Source: Aestuariivivens sediminis (GTDB lineage: Bacteria > Bacteroidota > Bacteroidia > Flavobacteriales > Flavobacteriaceae). Taken from it: a stretch of DNA of 64,000 nucleotides. A program made the translations under genes and the position numbers. The stretch is from NCBI RefSeq assembly GCF_022662105.1, contig NZ_JAKMCP010000003.1, positions 741,211-805,210 of the forward strand. Reading direction: 5' to 3'. This document shows, piece after piece, positions 1 through 8,888 of the stretch. Numbering within the stretch: position 1 is the first letter of the stretch; every line of letters begins with the position of its first letter. The notes beneath the pieces are model-generated. The model saw only the letters and a program-made list of their open reading frames with translations. It ran no database searches and was not told the origin of the DNA.

Positions 1-658
1 TGAAATTTAAATCAGCTTGGTAATATGATAATTTTTCCTGATAACGTTCCTGGTCACTTACCTGATCAAAATATTCGTTCGCCTGATCGTAATCGTCACT
101 TTCATAGGCCATAAATCCAATATAATACTTAGCTTGAGAGCCATATTTTTGGGAATTCTCAACATGGCTTAGATAGGTTTTGGCCTCCTTATAACGCTTT
201 GTTGAAAATGCAGTGTACCCCTTATTAAAATAGAATTTGTCTTTTTCATTTCTACTTAAGGCCCCTTCGTCCACTTTGTCATACCACTTCTTGGCATAAG
301 CGAATTTAGAGTTTTCAAAATAGTAGTCCCCAACATCGACAAAGGCTGTATTCCGCTTCGTACTTGTTGGATAATCAGCCACAAAGTCTTCCACCAGGCC
401 ATCGGCATTTTGCTGATTTAAACGTACAGCACAATTGGCAATGTAATAGGTACAATCTGATTGTACATTGTCTTCATCCGCAGTCTTTTTAATATCCCTG
501 AACAGGGATTGAGCGGCTAAATACTGTCTGTTATTATATAAGGAAAGGGCTTTTTGATAATCTACTAAATTACTGGTATAGGCTGCAGATTGCTGGGCAA
601 AAACCTGTATACTAAGAGGTAGGACCAACACGAGGGTTGCAATGTTTTTGATAGTCAT
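1..658 (-). CDS. Exported tetratricopeptide-repeat protein, N-terminal part (cut by window edge)
   Basis: I read an open frame leftward from an ATG at 656-658 for 219 codons to the window edge with no stop. The N-terminus (MTIKNIATLVLVLPLSIQVFAQ) is a Sec signal peptide ending at an A-Q site typical of Bacteroidota. The mature part is built of helical tetratricopeptide-like units; pieces such as YQKALSLYNNRQYLAAQSLF and AKYYIGFMAYESDDYDQANEYF have the expected TPR spacing. TPR proteins are scaffolds, so an envelope protein-protein interaction role is likely, but no specific function can be read. It diverges from the ftsE-like gene, and an exact TAnnTTTG box lies 27 bases upstream of its start. 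Confidence 0.8.
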   Translation of the reverse strand, partial: MTIKNIATLVLVLPLSIQVFAQQSAAYTSNLVDYQKALSLYNNRQYLAAQSLFRDIKKTADEDNVQSDCTYYIANCAVRLNQQNADGLVEDFVADYPTSTKRNTAFVDVGDYYFENSKFAYAKKWYDKVDEGALSRNEKDKFYFNKGYTAFSTKRYKEAKTYLSHVENSQKYGSQAKYYIGFMAYESDDYDQANEYFDQVSDQERYQEKLSYYQADLNF

Positions 659-684
659 TAACGATTGGGTTTAAATTCAAAAAT

Positions 685-692
685 CAAAGATA
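685..692 (-). promoter_or_regulatory. -7 promoter box for the TPR gene
   Basis: CAAAGATA on the plus strand reads TATCTTTG on the minus strand, an exact match to the flavobacterial TAnnTTTG element. It lies 27 bases upstream of the start codon at 658. I see no convincing -33 TTG. Confidence 0.45.
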
Positions 693-820
693 ATTTAATC
701 TAAACCTTATAACGCAACAATCGTGCTATAATTATAAACGGAGTTATTAAATACATTTTTTTGACAATACATAATACGATTTATAATGCGCAGATGTTAT
801 ACTATTTGTCTGAAAAAAAT

Positions 821-828
821 TAACTTTG
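821..828 (+). promoter_or_regulatory. -7 promoter box for the ftsE-like gene
   Basis: TAACTTTG matches TAnnTTTG exactly and ends 28 bases before the ATG at 857. A TTTG occurs upstream but with a spacer shorter than usual. Confidence 0.45.
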
Positions 829-856
829 GACAATTAACAATTAACGTCTGCAAAAC

Positions 857-1540
857 ATGTCCAACCCAATTCTACAGTTAAAAAATGCCTCCATTTATCA
901 GGGCGAAAGTCTGGTACTTTCTAATGTCAACGTGGAGATCAATAAAGGTGATTTTGTCTATTTAATTGGAAAAACGGGAACAGGAAAAAGTAGTTTTATG
1001 AAAACCCTTTATGGTGATTTACCCTTGACTGAAGGCGAAGGACATATTGTTGACTACGATTTAAAAACCTTAAAAGAAAAAGATATCCCATTTCTAAGAC
1101 GAAAGCTCGGGGTGATTTTCCAAGATTTCAAATTGTTAACTGACAGAACGATTAATGATAATTTATTGTTTGTCTTAAAGGCAACTGGATGGAAAGACAA
1201 AAATGAAATGAATCAACGTGTTGAGGAGGTTTTAGCTAAAGTAGATATGAAAACAAAAGAATTTAAATTTCCCCATGAGTTATCTGGTGGTGAACAACAG
1301 CGTATTGCCATCGCCAGAGCTTTATTAAATAACCCGGAACTTATATTAGCCGATGAACCCACAGGTAATTTAGATCCTCAAACCAGTATTGAAGTCATGG
1401 AAGTTCTTCAGGATATCAACAAAAATGGCAATACCATTCTAATGGCAACTCACGACTATGCTTTATTGCTAAAATACCCGAGTAAAACCTTAAAGTGCGA
1501 TGATAATGAAGTGTATGAGGTCGTACAAAGAAAAGCTTAA
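857..1540 (+). CDS. ftsE: FtsE-like ABC transporter ATP-binding protein
   Basis: This 227-residue protein is one ABC ATPase domain. Walker A GKTGTGKS is at 38-45, the Q-loop glutamine near 89, the signature LSGGEQQR at 142-149, Walker B ELILADE at 161-167 and the switch histidine near 199. Length and sequence ([15 protein letters not shown]) fit FtsE, which pairs with the FtsX membrane protein at the divisome to control peptidoglycan hydrolases. No ftsX lies beside it here, which is common in Flavobacteriaceae. A related lipoprotein-release or macrolide-type ATPase cannot be fully excluded. Its stop overlaps the end of the convergent obg gene by four bases. Confidence 0.82.
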   Translation: MSNPILQLKNASIYQGESLVLSNVNVEINKGDFVYLIGKTGTGKSSFMKTLYGDLPLTEGEGHIVDYDLKTLKEKDIPFLRRKLGVIFQDFKLLTDRTINDNLLFVLKATGWKDKNEMNQRVEEVLAKVDMKTKEFKFPHELSGGEQQRIAIARALLNNPELILADEPTGNLDPQTSIEVMEVLQDINKNGNTILMATHDYALLLKYPSKTLKCDDNEVYEVVQRKA

Positions 1541-2535
1541 TCATTCAAGACCTTCCATAGCTTGTCTTTTAGTTCTTGAATGCCTTGTTGGGCCACTGAG
1601 GAAATGAACACATAAGGAATGGGCAGTTTGATATCCAACTCCTTTTTTAATTCGGCCTTTAGCTCATCATCTAACATATCACATTTCGAAATAGCAATAA
1701 GTCGCTCCTTATCTAACATTTCCGGATTATACCGTCTAAGTTCATCTAGCAGAACATCATATTGCTTTTTAATATCATCGGCATCTGCAGGTATTAAAAA
1801 TAACAACACCGAATTGCGTTCAATATGTCTTAAAAAATAATAGCCTAATCCTTTGCCCTCCGCAGCACCTTCTATTATTCCTGGAATATCGGCCATTACA
1901 AAACTTTGAAAATCGCGATACTCCACAATACCTAAATTAGGTTTAAGTGTAGTAAACTCATAATCTGCAATTTTTGGTTTGGCAGAGGTCATAACAGACA
2001 ATAAAGTGGACTTACCAGCATTAGGAAAGCCTACTAATCCAACATCGGCTAACACCTTTAATTCTAGAGTAATATATTTTTCTTCGAGTGGTAATCCGGG
2101 CTGTGCATAACGTGGTGTTTGGTTGGTGGATGATTTAAAATTCCAGTTTCCAAGTCCGCCCTTTCCTCCTGTTGCAATTATTTCTTCATCCCCATGTTCG
2201 GTAATTTCAAAAATTATGGCATTGGTATCAGAATCTCGCACGACAGTTCCCAGGGGAACATCAATATAGACATCTTCACCATCGGCTCCGGTACTTCTAC
2301 TGCTGCCACCGTGTTCGCCATGACCTGCGCGAACGTGTTTTTTAAACTTTAAATGAAACAGGGTCCAAAGGTTTGCATTGCCTCTAATTATAACATGACC
2401 ACCACGGCCGCCGTCACCCCCATCAGGTCCACCTTTGGCAACATATTTTTCCCGATGTAAATGTGCCGAGCCTTTACCTCCATTTCCAGAAGCGACATAC
2501 ATTTTAACATAATCTACAAAATTGCCTTCAGTCAT
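1537..2535 (-). CDS. obg: Obg/CgtA family GTPase
   Basis: A 332-residue Obg GTPase. The glycine-rich Obg fold fills about residues 1-157 ([30 protein letters not shown]). The G domain follows with P-loop GFPNAGKST at 169-177, G3 DIPG at 216-219, G4 SKCD at 283-286 and G5 ISS near 311. The C-terminal OCT domain of Firmicutes Obg is absent, as usual in Bacteroidota. Obg binds the 50S subunit and acts in late ribosome assembly and in stress and (p)ppGpp responses in the cytoplasm. It probably follows hpt-adk in the same direction, although 369 bases separate them. Confidence 0.95.
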   Translation of the reverse strand: MTEGNFVDYVKMYVASGNGGKGSAHLHREKYVAKGGPDGGDGGRGGHVIIRGNANLWTLFHLKFKKHVRAGHGEHGGSSRSTGADGEDVYIDVPLGTVVRDSDTNAIIFEITEHGDEEIIATGGKGGLGNWNFKSSTNQTPRYAQPGLPLEEKYITLELKVLADVGLVGFPNAGKSTLLSVMTSAKPKIADYEFTTLKPNLGIVEYRDFQSFVMADIPGIIEGAAEGKGLGYYFLRHIERNSVLLFLIPADADDIKKQYDVLLDELRRYNPEMLDKERLIAISKCDMLDDELKAELKKELDIKLPIPYVFISSVAQQGIQELKDKLWKVLND

Positions 2536-2904
2536 TTTTTTTTAGTTTGTTGTAATAGATAGATTGAGGTTGTAATAGATTGATAAAGACTGAATTATTG
2601 GGTCGATTGTTTGATCTTTTGCCAATATTTAACACGCTTTTTGTCAAACTGGAAAATACTCCAAACAACTCCATACTCTTCTTATGTAATTCTTTTACTT
2701 TAACTCCTGTAATAATATTCGAAGCAATAACGACCTTAACTTTTATAGATTTTGGAATAATTTCGGTCAAATCAAAAATTTGCAAAGTATATGAACGAAT
2801 TCAATCCTGCAGACTTAAATTGTATGCCGACCAACTTACGTTTTCAACTTTAATTTGCTAAGGATTGAAAATCAATCTTCCTTCACTTCATCAATCACTT
2901 TTAT
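2536..2904. other. Intergenic region between hpt-adk and obg
   Basis: About 370 bases without a convincing gene. Short open frames on both strands (minus 2528-2785, plus 2580-2861) have no recognisable domain and one overlaps the obg start. I see no clear terminator hairpin or RNA gene. Confidence 0.5.
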
Positions 2905-4014
2905 CTACAACGCATCAATAACTGCACTCAATCGCTGTGTAATTTCTTCAATACTTCCTACACCATCAACGCCGAAATATTTATTTTGAGTGGAATAGTA
3001 GTCTCTTAAAATGGCCGTTTTGTTGTAGTATTCAGTAATCCTATTTCTAATAATGGACTTATCGGCATCATCAGGCCTTCCACTGGTTTTACCTCTTTTC
3101 AGTAAACGTTCAACTAATATTTCATCTTCTACTTCTAAGGCAATCATTGCATTAATTTGTGAATCTTTACTGTCCATCAAACGATCCAACGCTTGGGCCT
3201 GAGCATTGGTACGTGGGAAACCATCAAAAATAAATCCATTGGCATCAGCATTTTTTTCAACTTCCGCATTTAACATATCTATAGTAACCTTATCTGGAAC
3301 TAAATCTCCTTTATCCATATAGGATTTGGCTAACATACCCAAAGCGGTTTCGTTTTTAATATTATAGCGAAACACATCCCCTGTTGAGATGTGTACTAAA
3401 TTATATTTTTGCTTTAAAAATTCTGCCTGGGTTCCTTTTCCAGCACCTGGAGGGCCAAAAAGTACAAAGTTTGTCATATGCTGTGTTTCTTTTATTTGAT
3501 ATACTTCAGGGATGTTCCTCCCCAATCCATTATAATCTAAACCAAAGCCAACAATAAACTTATTTGGAATTTCAATACCGATATAATGGAGTTTGAAATC
3601 CTTTTTATAAGCCTCAGGCTTGTAAAATAGGGTTGCTATTTTAAGCGTTTTTACCTTTTCATTTTTAAAAATGCGGTGGACCTCGGCCAGGGTATTCCCA
3701 GAATCAATAATATCTTCTAAAACAATAACCGTACGTCCCGTTAAATCTTGTGTCAACCCAATTAAACGTTGGATATCTTCAGTAGACTTTACCCCTTCAT
3801 AAGACGCTAATTTTATGAAGGTGACCTCACAGGGTTTTGGAAATTTCTTAACAAAATCACTTACTACCATAAACGATCCATTCAAAATTCCTATGAATAC
3901 AGGTATTTCGTCACCAACATCTTGAGCAATATCATTCGCCATCCGCCCTAGGGCATCGTTAATTTGCTGAGCTGAAATAAATGGTTTAAAATATTTATCG
4001 TGAAGCTTTATCAC
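2905..4014 (-). CDS. adk: Fused hypoxanthine phosphoribosyltransferase-adenylate kinase
   Basis: One uninterrupted 369-codon frame holds two purine enzymes. Residues 1-178 are a hypoxanthine/guanine phosphoribosyltransferase with the PRPP loop VLEDIIDSGNTL at 98-109, and make IMP or GMP from base plus PRPP. Residues 180-369 are an adenylate kinase (AMP + ATP to 2 ADP) with P-loop GPPGAGKGT at 187-195, STGD near 210, DGFPRT at 264-269 and a short LID lacking the four-cysteine zinc site. The linker is only about four residues. Met180 could act as an internal start giving free Adk, and no stop or frameshift separates the halves. Both domains keep their key residues, so both should be active. Confidence 0.93.
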   Translation of the reverse strand: MIKLHDKYFKPFISAQQINDALGRMANDIAQDVGDEIPVFIGILNGSFMVVSDFVKKFPKPCEVTFIKLASYEGVKSTEDIQRLIGLTQDLTGRTVIVLEDIIDSGNTLAEVHRIFKNEKVKTLKIATLFYKPEAYKKDFKLHYIGIEIPNKFIVGFGLDYNGLGRNIPEVYQIKETQHMTNFVLFGPPGAGKGTQAEFLKQKYNLVHISTGDVFRYNIKNETALGMLAKSYMDKGDLVPDKVTIDMLNAEVEKNADANGFIFDGFPRTNAQAQALDRLMDSKDSQINAMIALEVEDEILVERLLKRGKTSGRPDDADKSIIRNRITEYYNKTAILRDYYSTQNKYFGVDGVGSIEEITQRLSAVIDAL

Positions 4015-4035
4015 TATAACTTATTGTTAAAGTTG

Positions 4036-4043
4036 CAAAGATA
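4036..4043 (-). promoter_or_regulatory. -7 promoter box for hpt-adk
   Basis: CAAAGATA on the plus strand is TATCTTTG on the minus strand, 22 bases upstream of the start at 4014. The neighbouring stretch 4050-4086 consists of degenerate repeats of a GATTTACGA-like motif. Confidence 0.45.
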
Positions 4044-4106
4044 ATAAATGATTTATGATTTGCGATTTTTGAATTACGATTTACGAAGTAATTACATATT
4101 AAAATG

Positions 4107-4114
4107 TATTTTTG
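4107..4114 (+). promoter_or_regulatory. -7 promoter box for purK
   Basis: TATTTTTG matches TAnnTTTG, 37 bases before the ATG at 4151. It would place the transcription start after the upstream TTG at 4112, which supports the ATG as the true start of purK. Confidence 0.45.
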
Positions 4115-4150
4115 CCTAATCTTAATATCGTCCTAGGAAATTTATTTAAA

Positions 4151-5305
4151 ATGAATTATTTCTCTTCAAATTTCAAACTGGGTATTTTAGGCGGCGGTCA
4201 GTTGGGTAAAATGCTACTATACAATACCAGAAAATTTGATATTTGCACATGTGTTTTAGAGGCTAGCGAAGATGCCCCCTGTAAAATTGCCTGTGATGAG
4301 TTCCATCTGGGGGATTTAATGGATTATGACGCTGTATATAATTTTGGAAAACAGGTGGATGTGTTGACCTTTGAAATTGAAAACGTTAATGTTGATGCTC
4401 TGGAAACCCTTGAAAAGCAAGGCGTAAAAGTGTATCCATCTTCAAAAACATTACGCATCATTCAAAACAAGGCTCAACAAAAATTATTTTATGTTGATAA
4501 CGAGTTACCAACAGCATCTTTTTCTCGTTTTGCATTTACTTCGGAAATAAAGAAAGTGATAAAACATGATGGATTGTCCTTCCCATTTGTTTGGAAAGCT
4601 GCCCAATTTGGATATGATGGACAAGGTGTCAAAATTGTGAAATCTATTGACGACTTGGAGGGTTTGCCCAATGTTGAATGCATTGCCGAAGCCCTCGTTC
4701 CTTTTAAAAATGAACTTTCCGTTATTGTTGCCCGTAATGCTTCCGGTGAAACAAAAAGTTATCCTGTTGTCGAAATGGAGTTTCATCCTGAAGCTAATCA
4801 GGTGGAATATGTTATTTGCCCCGCAAGAATTTCAGATAGTATAGCGCAAAAGGCTAAAGATGTTGCATTAAGAACATCGGAGGCGTTTAACCATGTGGGA
4901 TTATTGGCCGTAGAAATGTTCCGGACCCCAGACGATGATATTTTAATAAACGAAGTAGCCCCCAGGCCGCATAATTCAGGGCATCACACTATTGAATCAA
5001 GTTACACTTCACAATTCGAACAACATATTAGGGCAATTTTAAATTTACCACTTGGGAAAACAGACAGCAAGGTTAGCGGAGTTATGGTTAATTTAGTAGG
5101 TGCTGAAGGCCATAAGGGAAATGTGGTTTATGAAAACATCGAAAGAATTATGGAAATGGATGGTGTAACACCACATGTCTATGGCAAAAAACAAACACGC
5201 CCATTTAGAAAAATGGGGCATGTTACCATAGTTAATAAAGATGTAAATGAAGCAAGAAGAATTGCTGAAGAAGTAAAACAAACTATTAGAGTTATAAGTG
5301 AATAA
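4151..5305 (+). CDS. purK: 5-(carboxyamino)imidazole ribonucleotide synthase
   Basis: An ATP-grasp enzyme of 384 residues from the ATG at 4151. The open frame reaches back to a TTG at 4112, but the family N-terminus (KLGILGGGQLGKML) and the promoter box at 4107-4114 favour 4151. PurK carboxylates AIR to N5-CAIR with ATP and bicarbonate in de novo purine synthesis. The N-terminal GGGQLG nucleotide fold, the central ATP-grasp region (PFVWKAAQFGYDGQGVKIV) and the metal-binding NEVAPRPHNSGH motif are all present. purE follows 63 bases downstream, so consecutive pathway steps are co-directional. Confidence 0.95.
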   Translation: MNYFSSNFKLGILGGGQLGKMLLYNTRKFDICTCVLEASEDAPCKIACDEFHLGDLMDYDAVYNFGKQVDVLTFEIENVNVDALETLEKQGVKVYPSSKTLRIIQNKAQQKLFYVDNELPTASFSRFAFTSEIKKVIKHDGLSFPFVWKAAQFGYDGQGVKIVKSIDDLEGLPNVECIAEALVPFKNELSVIVARNASGETKSYPVVEMEFHPEANQVEYVICPARISDSIAQKAKDVALRTSEAFNHVGLLAVEMFRTPDDDILINEVAPRPHNSGHHTIESSYTSQFEQHIRAILNLPLGKTDSKVSGVMVNLVGAEGHKGNVVYENIERIMEMDGVTPHVYGKKQTRPFRKMGHVTIVNKDVNEARRIAEEVKQTIRVISE

Positions 5306-5368
5306 ACCATTGTAATCAAATCCGAAAATGAGATACTTTTGGAATTTGGACATAATAAATAGGAATTT

Positions 5369-5851
5369 ATGAATAAAGTAGGTGTAATTATGGGTAGCAA
5401 AAGTGATCTACCTATTATGCAAGATGCTATAGACATCTTAAAAGGATTCGATTTAGAAGTTGAAGTCGACATTGTATCGGCTCATCGTACGCCAGATAAA
5501 TTGTTCGACTATGGTAAGCACGCCCATACCAGAGGATTTTCAGTAATTATAGCCGGTGCTGGAGGTGCAGCTCATTTACCCGGTATGATAGCCTCACTGT
5601 CCCCACTGCCGGTAATCGGTGTACCCATAAAAAGTCGTAATTCCATAGATGGTTGGGATTCGATACTTTCTATTCTTCAGATGCCCGGTGGTGTCCCAGT
5701 GGCCACAGTAGCTCTTGATGGAGCAAAGAACGCTGGAATATTAGCCGCTCAGATAATTGGAGCCCATGATAGTCTTACACTTGATAAAATCGTGGCCTTT
5801 AAAGAAAATCTTAAGGTTAAGGTTAACGAATCTGCTAAAGGTTTACAATGA
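5369..5851 (+). CDS. purE: N5-carboxyaminoimidazole ribonucleotide mutase (class I PurE)
   Basis: At 160 residues this is a normal-length class I PurE. It converts N5-CAIR, the PurK product, to CAIR without cofactor. GSKSDLP near the N-terminus, SAHRTP with the catalytic histidine, and [11 protein letters not shown] in the substrate loop are all intact. It shares direction with purK and is closed by a clear terminator whose left arm begins three bases after the stop codon. Confidence 0.96.
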   Translation: MNKVGVIMGSKSDLPIMQDAIDILKGFDLEVEVDIVSAHRTPDKLFDYGKHAHTRGFSVIIAGAGGAAHLPGMIASLSPLPVIGVPIKSRNSIDGWDSILSILQMPGGVPVATVALDGAKNAGILAAQIIGAHDSLTLDKIVAFKENLKVKVNESAKGLQ

Positions 5852-5853
5852 AA

Positions 5854-5880
5854 AAACCTCAAGCTTCCCTGAGGTTTCTT
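5854..5880 (+). terminator. Rho-independent terminator after purE
   Basis: An 8-bp perfect stem AAACCTCA / TGAGGTTT with an 8-base loop, followed by a T-rich run (TTTCTTCTT), immediately after the purE stop. Confidence 0.8.
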
Positions 5881-5984
5881 CTTATAAACAATGATTCTTT
5901 TGAGTTAGTCACTCTGTAATGAGGTGTAAATATATAAAATTTTTATATGCATGCATAATAAATTAAAAAATTAACATATTAAAT

Positions 5985-8024
5985 ATGCACAAAAACATCC
6001 TTAATCAAACATTCAATACACCATACTCTACAGTCCCCTTTTCACAAATAAAAGATCAGGATTTCTTACCTGCTTTTAAAACAGCCATTACCAACGCTAA
6101 AAAAGAAATTAATGCCATTATTAAAAACTCGGAAAGCCCTACCTTTAAAAACACCATTGAAGCTTTAGAATTTTCAGGGGAACAACTGGATAGAATTTCC
6201 AGTCTTTTTTTTAATTTGAATTCCGCCGAAACGAACGATACCATTCAAAAAATCGCGCAAGAGGTGTCTCCATTATTGTCAGAATTCAATAATGATATCA
6301 CCTTAAACAAAACGTTATTCGATAAAATTAAGACGGTTTACGAAAATAAGGCCAAATGGAATTTAAACCCCGAACAACAAACCCTGCTTGAAAAAAAATA
6401 CAAAAGGTTTTTCAGAAATGGCGCCAACCTTTCTGAGGAGAAAAAATTAAAGCTTCGTGAGATCGATAAAAAGCTTAGCCAGTTGAAACTCAAATTTGGT
6501 GAGAATGTATTGGCCGAAACCAATGCCTTTGAAATGCTCATTAGTAATGAATCGGATTTATCGGGATTGCCTGAAGGCGCTAAAGAAGCAGCGAAACAAT
6601 TGGCAGAATCAAAAGACAAGGAAGGATGGCTTTTTACCCTGGATTATCCAAGTTACATTCCTTTTATTACCTACGCCGATAACAGGACTCTGCGCAAACA
6701 ATTGGCTCTAGCCGCCGGCAGTAAAGGATTTCATGGTAATGAATTAGACAATCAGCAACATGTTTTGGACATCGTAAAATTAAGGTACGAACGTGCTAAT
6801 TTGCTGGGATATAAAACCCATGCCCATTTTGTTCTGGAAGAACGCATGGCAGAGTCGCCTAAAAAAGTTCTGGCATTTTTAAATGATTTACTGGGAAAAG
6901 CCAAACCCGCTGCTGAACGGGAATTTAAAAATTTAGAAAGCTTTGCAAAAGCGTTGGACCCTATTTATCAAATCGAAAAATGGGATAGTGCTTATTATTC
7001 GGAAAAGCTAAAACAAAAGCTCTTTAGTATAGATGATGAAAAATTAAAACCCTACTTCAAATTAGAAAACGTCGTTAATGGTGCCTTCACTATTGCCAAT
7101 AAGCTGTATGATTTACAATTTGAAGCCATTGATACTATTGATAAATACCACGATGATGTGATTACTTATCGGGTTAATAATTCAAAAGGTGAACTCATCT
7201 CCATATTATATACCGATTTTTTTCCACGCCCAGGTAAACGCAATGGTGCTTGGATGACCTCCTACAAACCACAGTATATAAAAAATGGAGAAAATAGCCG
7301 ACCACATATATCAATAGTATGTAATTTCACAAAACCAACAAAAACCAAACCTTCGTTATTAACTTTTAATGAAGTTACCACCTTGTTTCATGAATTTGGT
7401 CATGCTCTCCACGGCATGTTGGCAAATACCACCTATCCCAGCTTATCAGGAACGAGTGTGTATTGGGATTTTGTAGAATTACCAAGTCAGATAATGGAAA
7501 ATTGGTGTTACGAAAAAGAGGCCTTAAAATTATTTGCAACGCATTTTGAAACTGAAGAGATCATCCCCATGGATTATGTTGAAAAAATAAAAGAATCCGC
7601 CACCTTCCATCAAGGTATGCAGACCTTACGTCAACTAAGTTTCGGACTATTGGATATGAGCTGGCACGCTCATGACCCATCCAATATAACTAATGTTAAA
7701 ACTCAGGAAGATGAAGCCTTTAGGAATACCAATTTATTTCCAAAAACAGAATCAACTTGTATGAGCACCGCATTTTCACATATTTTTCAAGGGGGCTATT
7801 CATCGGGATATTACAGTTACAAATGGGCTGAAGTACTGGATGCTGATGCCTTTGAATATTTTAAAAAAGAAGGCGTTTTTAATAAAACAATAGCTCAAAA
7901 ATTTAAAGATCATATTCTTTCAAAGGGTGGCACTGAAAATCCAATGATACTTTACAAGCGTTTTAGAGGTCATGAACCCAAACCTGAGGCGTTACTGAGA
8001 AGAGCGGGATTAATCGAAAAGTAA
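5985..8024 (+). CDS. dcp: M3-family oligopeptidase / peptidyl-dipeptidase
   Basis: A 679-residue thimet-oligopeptidase-type zinc peptidase. The catalytic HEFGH lies at 469-473 inside TLFHEFGHALHGML, and the third ligand region WDFVELPSQIMENW follows, as in Dcp and OpdA. There is no signal peptide, so it is cytoplasmic and probably trims short peptides from protein turnover. Dcp (removing C-terminal dipeptides) fits best by length; oligopeptidase A is the alternative. It stands alone after the purE terminator, with the ECF sigma gene starting 50 bases downstream. Confidence 0.88.
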   Translation: MHKNILNQTFNTPYSTVPFSQIKDQDFLPAFKTAITNAKKEINAIIKNSESPTFKNTIEALEFSGEQLDRISSLFFNLNSAETNDTIQKIAQEVSPLLSEFNNDITLNKTLFDKIKTVYENKAKWNLNPEQQTLLEKKYKRFFRNGANLSEEKKLKLREIDKKLSQLKLKFGENVLAETNAFEMLISNESDLSGLPEGAKEAAKQLAESKDKEGWLFTLDYPSYIPFITYADNRTLRKQLALAAGSKGFHGNELDNQQHVLDIVKLRYERANLLGYKTHAHFVLEERMAESPKKVLAFLNDLLGKAKPAAEREFKNLESFAKALDPIYQIEKWDSAYYSEKLKQKLFSIDDEKLKPYFKLENVVNGAFTIANKLYDLQFEAIDTIDKYHDDVITYRVNNSKGELISILYTDFFPRPGKRNGAWMTSYKPQYIKNGENSRPHISIVCNFTKPTKTKPSLLTFNEVTTLFHEFGHALHGMLANTTYPSLSGTSVYWDFVELPSQIMENWCYEKEALKLFATHFETEEIIPMDYVEKIKESATFHQGMQTLRQLSFGLLDMSWHAHDPSNITNVKTQEDEAFRNTNLFPKTESTCMSTAFSHIFQGGYSSGYYSYKWAEVLDADAFEYFKKEGVFNKTIAQKFKDHILSKGGTENPMILYKRFRGHEPKPEALLRRAGLIEK

Positions 8025-8042
8025 TTATTCGATTTTTTATCC

Positions 8043-8050
8043 TATTTTTG
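8043..8050 (+). promoter_or_regulatory. -7 promoter box for the ECF sigma factor gene
   Basis: TATTTTTG lies 24 bases before the ATG at 8074, and a purine-rich AAGAAGGA sits between them as a possible ribosome site. Confidence 0.45.
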
Positions 8051-8073
8051 ATTTCTAAAAAGAAGGATTACTC

Positions 8074-8625
8074 ATGCCCAACCACCAAATTAACCCTAAA
8101 AAGTGGATCGATTTATATTCCGATTACTTATTTAATTATACCATTTCAAGGGTTAGTGACCGGGAAATTGCTCAAGATTTAGTTCAGGATACTTTTTTGG
8201 CCGGATTAAAATCAATGAATAACTTCAAAGGTGAAGCCAGTGAACGCACATGGTTAATCTCTATTTTAAAAAGAAAAATTATAGATTATTATCGTAAAAT
8301 AAATTCCAAAAAAGGAAAAGCTGAGGTTAGAATGATCTACAATGATACTGAAAATGAAGGCGATTGGCTGGAAGAACGCGTTGCCGACCCCTTTGATAAA
8401 AATGCTGAAGATAAATTGCAAAATAGTGAACTTGGGGATGCCATACTTAACTGTTTAAGTAAATTACCTCCAAAACAAGCCGAAGTTTTTAAAATGAAGA
8501 CCATTCAAGGATTTGAAACCGAAGTCATTTGTAATGAACTCGATATAACACCGTCTAACCTTTGGGTAATTATCCATAGAGCACGTACTGCAATGGCAGA
8601 ATGTTTAAAACAAAACTGGTTTTGA
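8074..8625 (+). CDS. ECF-type RNA polymerase sigma factor
   Basis: A 183-residue sigma-70 family protein with only regions 2 and 4. Region 2 spans about 10-85 (DREIAQDLVQDTFLAGLKSM, then the FKGEASERTWLISILKRKIIDYYR core). Region 4 spans about 125-180 and ends in a helix-turn-helix (LDITPSNLWVIIHRARTAM). ECF factors redirect RNA polymerase in response to envelope or stress signals and are usually held by an anti-sigma factor. The gene immediately downstream encodes a small protein with an HxxxCxxC zinc motif, two bases after this stop, and is the likely partner. Confidence 0.92.
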   Translation: MPNHQINPKKWIDLYSDYLFNYTISRVSDREIAQDLVQDTFLAGLKSMNNFKGEASERTWLISILKRKIIDYYRKINSKKGKAEVRMIYNDTENEGDWLEERVADPFDKNAEDKLQNSELGDAILNCLSKLPPKQAEVFKMKTIQGFETEVICNELDITPSNLWVIIHRARTAMAECLKQNWF

Positions 8626-8627
8626 TT

Positions 8628-8888
8628 ATGGCTAAGATAAGAATTGTCATCCCATGTGATGAAGCAAACCATGTTTGTGACAAAACACAATACAAAAATG
8701 CAACATTATGGGAAAAGATTAAACTCAACATTCACTTACTGTATTGCAGGGCCTGCAGGGAATATACCAAAAACAATACCAAGCTTTCAAAAGCCATTGC
8801 GAAATCAAAAGTTGAATGTTTGGATAAATGCGATAAGGAAAAAATGAAACAAAAATTGGAAGAAGCCATCAATGAACACAGGACTTAA
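8628..8888 (+). CDS. Small zinc-motif protein, probable cytoplasmic anti-sigma factor
   Basis: An 86-residue protein from the ATG at 8628, two bases after the sigma factor stop. An in-frame ATG at 8601 would overlap the sigma gene. The motif HLLYCRAC (HxxxCxxC) matches the core of ZAS-type zinc-binding anti-sigma factors. No membrane segment is visible, so it would act in the cytosol, unlike most ECF anti-sigmas. The C-terminus is lysine- and glutamate-rich with a CLDKCDKEKMK stretch. The assignment rests on the motif and coupling to the sigma gene. Its stop overlaps the end of the convergent membrane-protein gene. Confidence 0.65.
   Translation: MAKIRIVIPCDEANHVCDKTQYKNATLWEKIKLNIHLLYCRACREYTKNNTKLSKAIAKSKVECLDKCDKEKMKQKLEEAINEHRT

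Noticed and set aside
2528..2785. 85-residue minus-strand frame upstream of obg
   Set aside because: It overlaps the obg start and has no domain or ribosome site. I considered a four-helix-bundle (23S intervening-sequence protein) remnant, but the match was not convincing in any frame.
2580..2861. 93-residue plus-strand frame
   Set aside because: Antisense to the frame above, with low-complexity hydrophobic composition and no recognisable family.
4112..4150. TTG-initiated N-terminal extension of purK
   Set aside because: The TTG lies within the promoter box, and the family N-terminus begins at the ATG at 4151.
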